7,829 nt of DNA from Burkholderiales bacterium (GTDB taxonomy: Bacteria; Pseudomonadota; Gammaproteobacteria; Burkholderiales; SG8-41): assembly GCA_019746155.1 (NCBI GenBank), contig JAIESJ010000224.1, positions 1 through 7,829 of the forward strand. Reading direction: 5' to 3'. The notes below the pieces were generated by a model, which was given only the letters and a program-made list of their open reading frames with translations, was not told the DNA's origin and searched no databases. The translations under genes and the position numbers were made by a program. Positions 5,771-7,829 of this stretch are shown here, one piece after another (positions within the stretch are counted from its first letter, which is position 1; each line of letters opens with the position of its first letter).

Positions 5771-6445
5771 CTACAACAATCCACGCTCGGCAAAAGACAT
5801 TGCGCTGTCGCCGCCGACCACGAAATGGTCAAGCACTTTCACGTCAATGAGCGCCAGCGCCTGTTTAAGCTGATTGGTGAGCATCTCATCCGCCCTGCTG
5901 GGCTCGGCGACGCCCGACGGATGGTTGTGGGCAAAAATCAGGGCTGCCGCGTTGTGATGCAGCGCGCGCTTTACCACTTCGCGGGGATAAACGCTGGTTT
6001 GCGTGAGCGTGCCGCGGAACAGCTCTTCCACTGCCAGCACGCGATTCTGCGCGTCGAGGAAAACACCGGCAAACACCTCGTGCGGCCGGCCCTGGAGCTT
6101 CAGCCGCAGATAGTCGCGCACCGAGTGCGGCGAATTGAGCGCTGCGCCGTTGCCGATTTTTTCGCGCAGCGCGCGCTGTGCCATCTCGATCACGGCCTGC
6201 AGCTGCACATACTTGGCGGCGCCGAGCCCCGGAATCGCGCACAACTGCCTGCCGCTCGCGCTGAACAGGGCGGACAGCGACCCGCAGCGTTTCAATACCT
6301 CGCGCGCAAGGTCAACCGCGCTCTTGCCCCTGATGCCGGTGCGCAGAAAAATCGCCACCAGCTCGGCATCGGACAGACTTTCTGCCCCCTTCGCCAGGAG
6401 TTTTTCGCGAGGCCTGTCATCTAGGGGCCAGTCGGTAATCGCCAT
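5771..6445 (-). CDS. radC: RadC family protein (JAMM/MPN+ metalloprotease-like)
   Basis: This 224-residue protein has the standard RadC layout. An N-terminal helical part (DRPREKLLAKG, 10-20; LSDAELVAIFLRTG, 24-37) is followed by a helix-hairpin-helix (LCAIPGLGAAKYVQL, 68-82) and a C-terminal JAMM domain. Metal-site residues are all present: E123, and H173 and H175 in HNHPSG followed by PSRAD with D186. The C-terminus LDHFVVGG...SFAERGLL is also typical. Despite its name, the E. coli gene is not clearly a recombination-repair gene; biochemical function is unsettled. It is the minus-strand partner of divergent coaBC and precedes rpmB-rpmG, the same arrangement as in E. coli. The start ATG at 6445 matches the family N-terminus, but its Shine-Dalgarno is poor and a heptamer repeat array begins 5 bases upstream of it, so the leader of this gene consists of the repeats. 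Confidence 0.95.
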   Translation of the reverse strand: MAITDWPLDDRPREKLLAKGAESLSDAELVAIFLRTGIRGKSAVDLAREVLKRCGSLSALFSASGRQLCAIPGLGAAKYVQLQAVIEMAQRALREKIGNGAALNSPHSVRDYLRLKLQGRPHEVFAGVFLDAQNRVLAVEELFRGTLTQTSVYPREVVKRALHHNAAALIFAHNHPSGVAEPSRADEMLTNQLKQALALIDVKVLDHFVVGGDSAMSFAERGLL

Positions 6446-6450
6446 AGGGC

Positions 6451-6492
6451 GTGAATGGTGAATAGTGATTCGTGATTCGTGATTCGTGATTC
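6451..6492 (+). repeat. Six tandem 7-base repeats (GTGAATN/GTGATTC)
   Basis: Units in order are GTGAATG, GTGAATA, then GTGATTC four times without interruption (6465-6492). The array sits directly upstream of radC, 5 bases from its start codon, in the radC/coaBC divergent gap. Perfect short tandem repeats like this can change copy number by slippage. Confidence 0.9.
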
Positions 6493-6549
6493 GATGACAC
6501 CTTAACGACCCATACGCATGCGGCGTTTACGCGGCGCCCAGGGTTTTTC

Positions 6550-6570
6550 GATTCACGATTTACGATTCAC
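6550..6570 (-). repeat. Three 7-base repeats in opposite orientation
   Basis: On the plus strand the units are GATTCAC, GATTTAC and GATTCAC; on the minus strand they read GTGAATC, GTAAATC and GTGAATC. They are related to the GTGAATG/GTGAATA units at 6451-6464 and lie 57 bases after the other array, facing it. The middle unit overlaps the proposed coaBC -35 box. Confidence 0.8.
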
Positions 6571-6588
6571 GGCTTTTGCGGTTACACT
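6559..6588 (+). promoter_or_regulatory. Candidate sigma70 promoter for coaBC
   Basis: TTTACG (6559-6564, 4 of 6) and TACACT (6583-6588, 4 of 6) are spaced by 18 bases. The expected transcription start is near 6595, about 22 bases before the GTG start codon. Both boxes are only moderate matches. Confidence 0.4.
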
Positions 6589-6616
6589 CTTGCCTCACCT
6601 CAACGGAAAATGCTAC

Positions 6617-7825
6617 GTGGCTGATACTTCACGTAAAAAAGTGTTGCTTGGCGTGACCGGCGGCATTGCCGCGTACAAGTCCGCCGAGCTGGTGCGCGAG
6701 TTGGCCCGGAGCGACATGGATGTGCAGGTGGTAATGACCGAGGCCGCCTGCGGTTTCATCACGCCCGCTACCCTGCAGGCGCTGTCGGGCAACCCGGTGT
6801 TCGCCGATATGTGGGACGCCCGGATCGCCAACCGCATGGCGCACATCGAGTTGACGCGCAACAGGGATGCCATCGTGGTCGCGCCGGCGACGGCCGATTT
6901 CATGGCCAAAGTCGCCCATGGGCTGGCTGACGATCTGCTGTCCACGCTGTGCCTCGCGCGCGAGTGCCCGCTGCTGATCGCACCCGCCATGAACCGCCAG
7001 ATGTGGGACAACGCGGCAACGCAACGCAATGTCGCCCAGCTCAAGCATGACGGCATCGTCATCCTCGGGCCGGCGAGCGGCGACCAGGCCTGCGGCGAAG
7101 TCGGCATGGGCCGCATGCTCGAAGCGCAGGAAATCGCGGACGCCATACGCGCTTTTCTGGCGCCCAAAATCCTGAACGGCGCGCGCGTGCTGATCACCGC
7201 CGGGCCGACTTTCGAGCCCATCGATGCCGTGCGCGGCATCACCAATATGAGCTCGGGCAAAATGGGCTACGCCATCACGCGCGCGGCGCTGGGAGCAGGC
7301 GCCGAAGTCACCCTGGTTTCGGGCCCGGTAAGCCTGCCGGTGCCGGTCGGCGCCAGGATCACACGCGTCGAAACAGCTGCGCAGATGTTCGATGCGGTCA
7401 AGCGGCATGTGGCGCGCACGGACATCTACATCGGCGTCGCCGCGGTGGCCGACTACCGCGTGGAAAACCCGCGCCAGCACAAGATCAAGAAAACCGACGA
7501 GGCGCAGTTGAGCCTCAAGCTCGTGCCCAATCCGGACATTCTGGGCTGGGTAGCATCGCGCCCCAGGCCGCCGTTCTGTGTCGGATTTGCCGCCGAAAGT
7601 CGCAACCTCGATGCCTACGCCGACCAGAAGCGGCGGCGGAAAAAAGTGCAGTTGATGGTCGCCAACCTTGTGCAGGATGCCATCGGAGCCGACGACAACG
7701 AAGTCACGCTGCTTGACGATGCCGGCATGCACAGACTCGAACGCGCGTCGAAGGAGGTCGTTGCGCAGCAGATCATCGCCCACATCGCGAAGCTTTATTC
7801 AAAGCCAGAAAAGAAACCCCGCTAG
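6617..7825 (+). CDS. coaBC: Bifunctional phosphopantothenoylcysteine decarboxylase / phosphopantothenate-cysteine ligase
   Basis: The product catalyses two consecutive cytosolic steps of coenzyme A synthesis: CTP-dependent joining of cysteine to 4'-phosphopantothenate (CoaB), then FMN-dependent decarboxylation to 4'-phosphopantetheine (CoaC). The start is GTG 6617, with GGA nine bases ahead; this gives 402 residues against 406 in E. coli. The upstream in-frame ATG at 6518 would add sequence encoded by the heptamer repeats and is rejected. The CoaC half (1 to ~185) opens with VLLGVTGGIAAYKS and carries H76 in MAHIEL, N126 in PAMNRQMW and C159 in GDQACGEVGMGRM. The CoaB half carries N210 in GITNMSSGKMGYA, D279 in AAVADY and K289 in HKIKK. 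All expected catalytic residues are present. It is divergent from radC, as in many beta- and gammaproteobacteria; dut often follows but would lie beyond the window. Confidence 0.96.
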   Translation: MADTSRKKVLLGVTGGIAAYKSAELVRELARSDMDVQVVMTEAACGFITPATLQALSGNPVFADMWDARIANRMAHIELTRNRDAIVVAPATADFMAKVAHGLADDLLSTLCLARECPLLIAPAMNRQMWDNAATQRNVAQLKHDGIVILGPASGDQACGEVGMGRMLEAQEIADAIRAFLAPKILNGARVLITAGPTFEPIDAVRGITNMSSGKMGYAITRAALGAGAEVTLVSGPVSLPVPVGARITRVETAAQMFDAVKRHVARTDIYIGVAAVADYRVENPRQHKIKKTDEAQLSLKLVPNPDILGWVASRPRPPFCVGFAAESRNLDAYADQKRRRKKVQLMVANLVQDAIGADDNEVTLLDDAGMHRLERASKEVVAQQIIAHIAKLYSKPEKKPR

Positions 7826-7829
7826 CCGC

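Noticed and set aside
5756..6424. 222-codon plus-strand frame opposite radC
   Set aside because: It is antisense to an intact, fully conserved radC and shows no recognisable domain.
6451..6570. CRISPR array
   Set aside because: The repeats are 7 bases long and contiguous, with no unique spacers and no cas genes.
6629..7783. 384-codon minus-strand open frame opposite coaBC
   Set aside because: It is a shadow frame from GC-rich codon use; no recognisable domain, and coaBC on the plus strand has every catalytic residue.
1..7829. A novel multigene defence or mobile system
   Set aside because: Every sizeable gene belongs to a known housekeeping or membrane family; no nuclease, helicase, toxin-antitoxin, reverse transcriptase or recombinase gene is visible.

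Overview
The window looks like housekeeping chromosome from a GC-rich betaproteobacterium. The evidence is the divergent coaBC / radC-rpmB-rpmG block shared by beta- and gammaproteobacteria, a DUF3108 gene directly ahead of an RsmB/NOP methyltransferase gene, an L33 that starts at MREKIKL and lacks zinc-binding cysteines, and high-GC codon use. The genus cannot be fixed from the sequence; a Nitrosomonadales- or Rhodocyclales-like organism is a guess. No tRNA, rRNA, CRISPR array, intact insertion sequence, phage gene or defence gene is visible.

Layout, left half (plus strand): a 5'-truncated DUF3108 protein with a Pro/Ala-rich linker (1-849) is followed after 5 bases by an RsmB/NOP-family SAM-dependent RNA methyltransferase (855-2114). 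A 271-base gap carries, on the minus strand, a decayed scrap of an EAL (c-di-GMP phosphodiesterase) domain (2173-2271) and a candidate extended -10 promoter. Next is an MscS-family mechanosensitive channel (2386-3666). A 249-base gap containing a promoter/operator-like dyad leads to a membrane fatty acid desaturase (3916-5076) with an unusual helical C-terminal tail. The desaturase stop codon lies at the edge of an 85-base element bounded by perfect 12-base inverted repeats.

Layout, right half: the minus-strand genes radC (5771-6445), rpmB (5394-5630) and rpmG (5227-5382) face the plus-strand coaBC gene (6617-7825), which ends just before the window does. rpmB-rpmG has its own strong sigma70-like promoter (5660-5689). 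The radC/coaBC divergent gap holds an array of six GTGAATN/GTGATTC heptamers and, 57 bases further on, three heptamers in the opposite orientation that overlap the candidate coaBC promoter.

Functionally the genes cover rRNA modification, ribosomal proteins, coenzyme A synthesis and membrane homeostasis (osmotic channel and lipid unsaturation). No new multigene system is evident. The points most worth a second look are the desaturase tail, which resembles the C-terminal end of ISL3-type transposases; the dyad ahead of the desaturase; the opposed heptamer arrays; the inverted-repeat element at the desaturase stop; and the EAL remnant.
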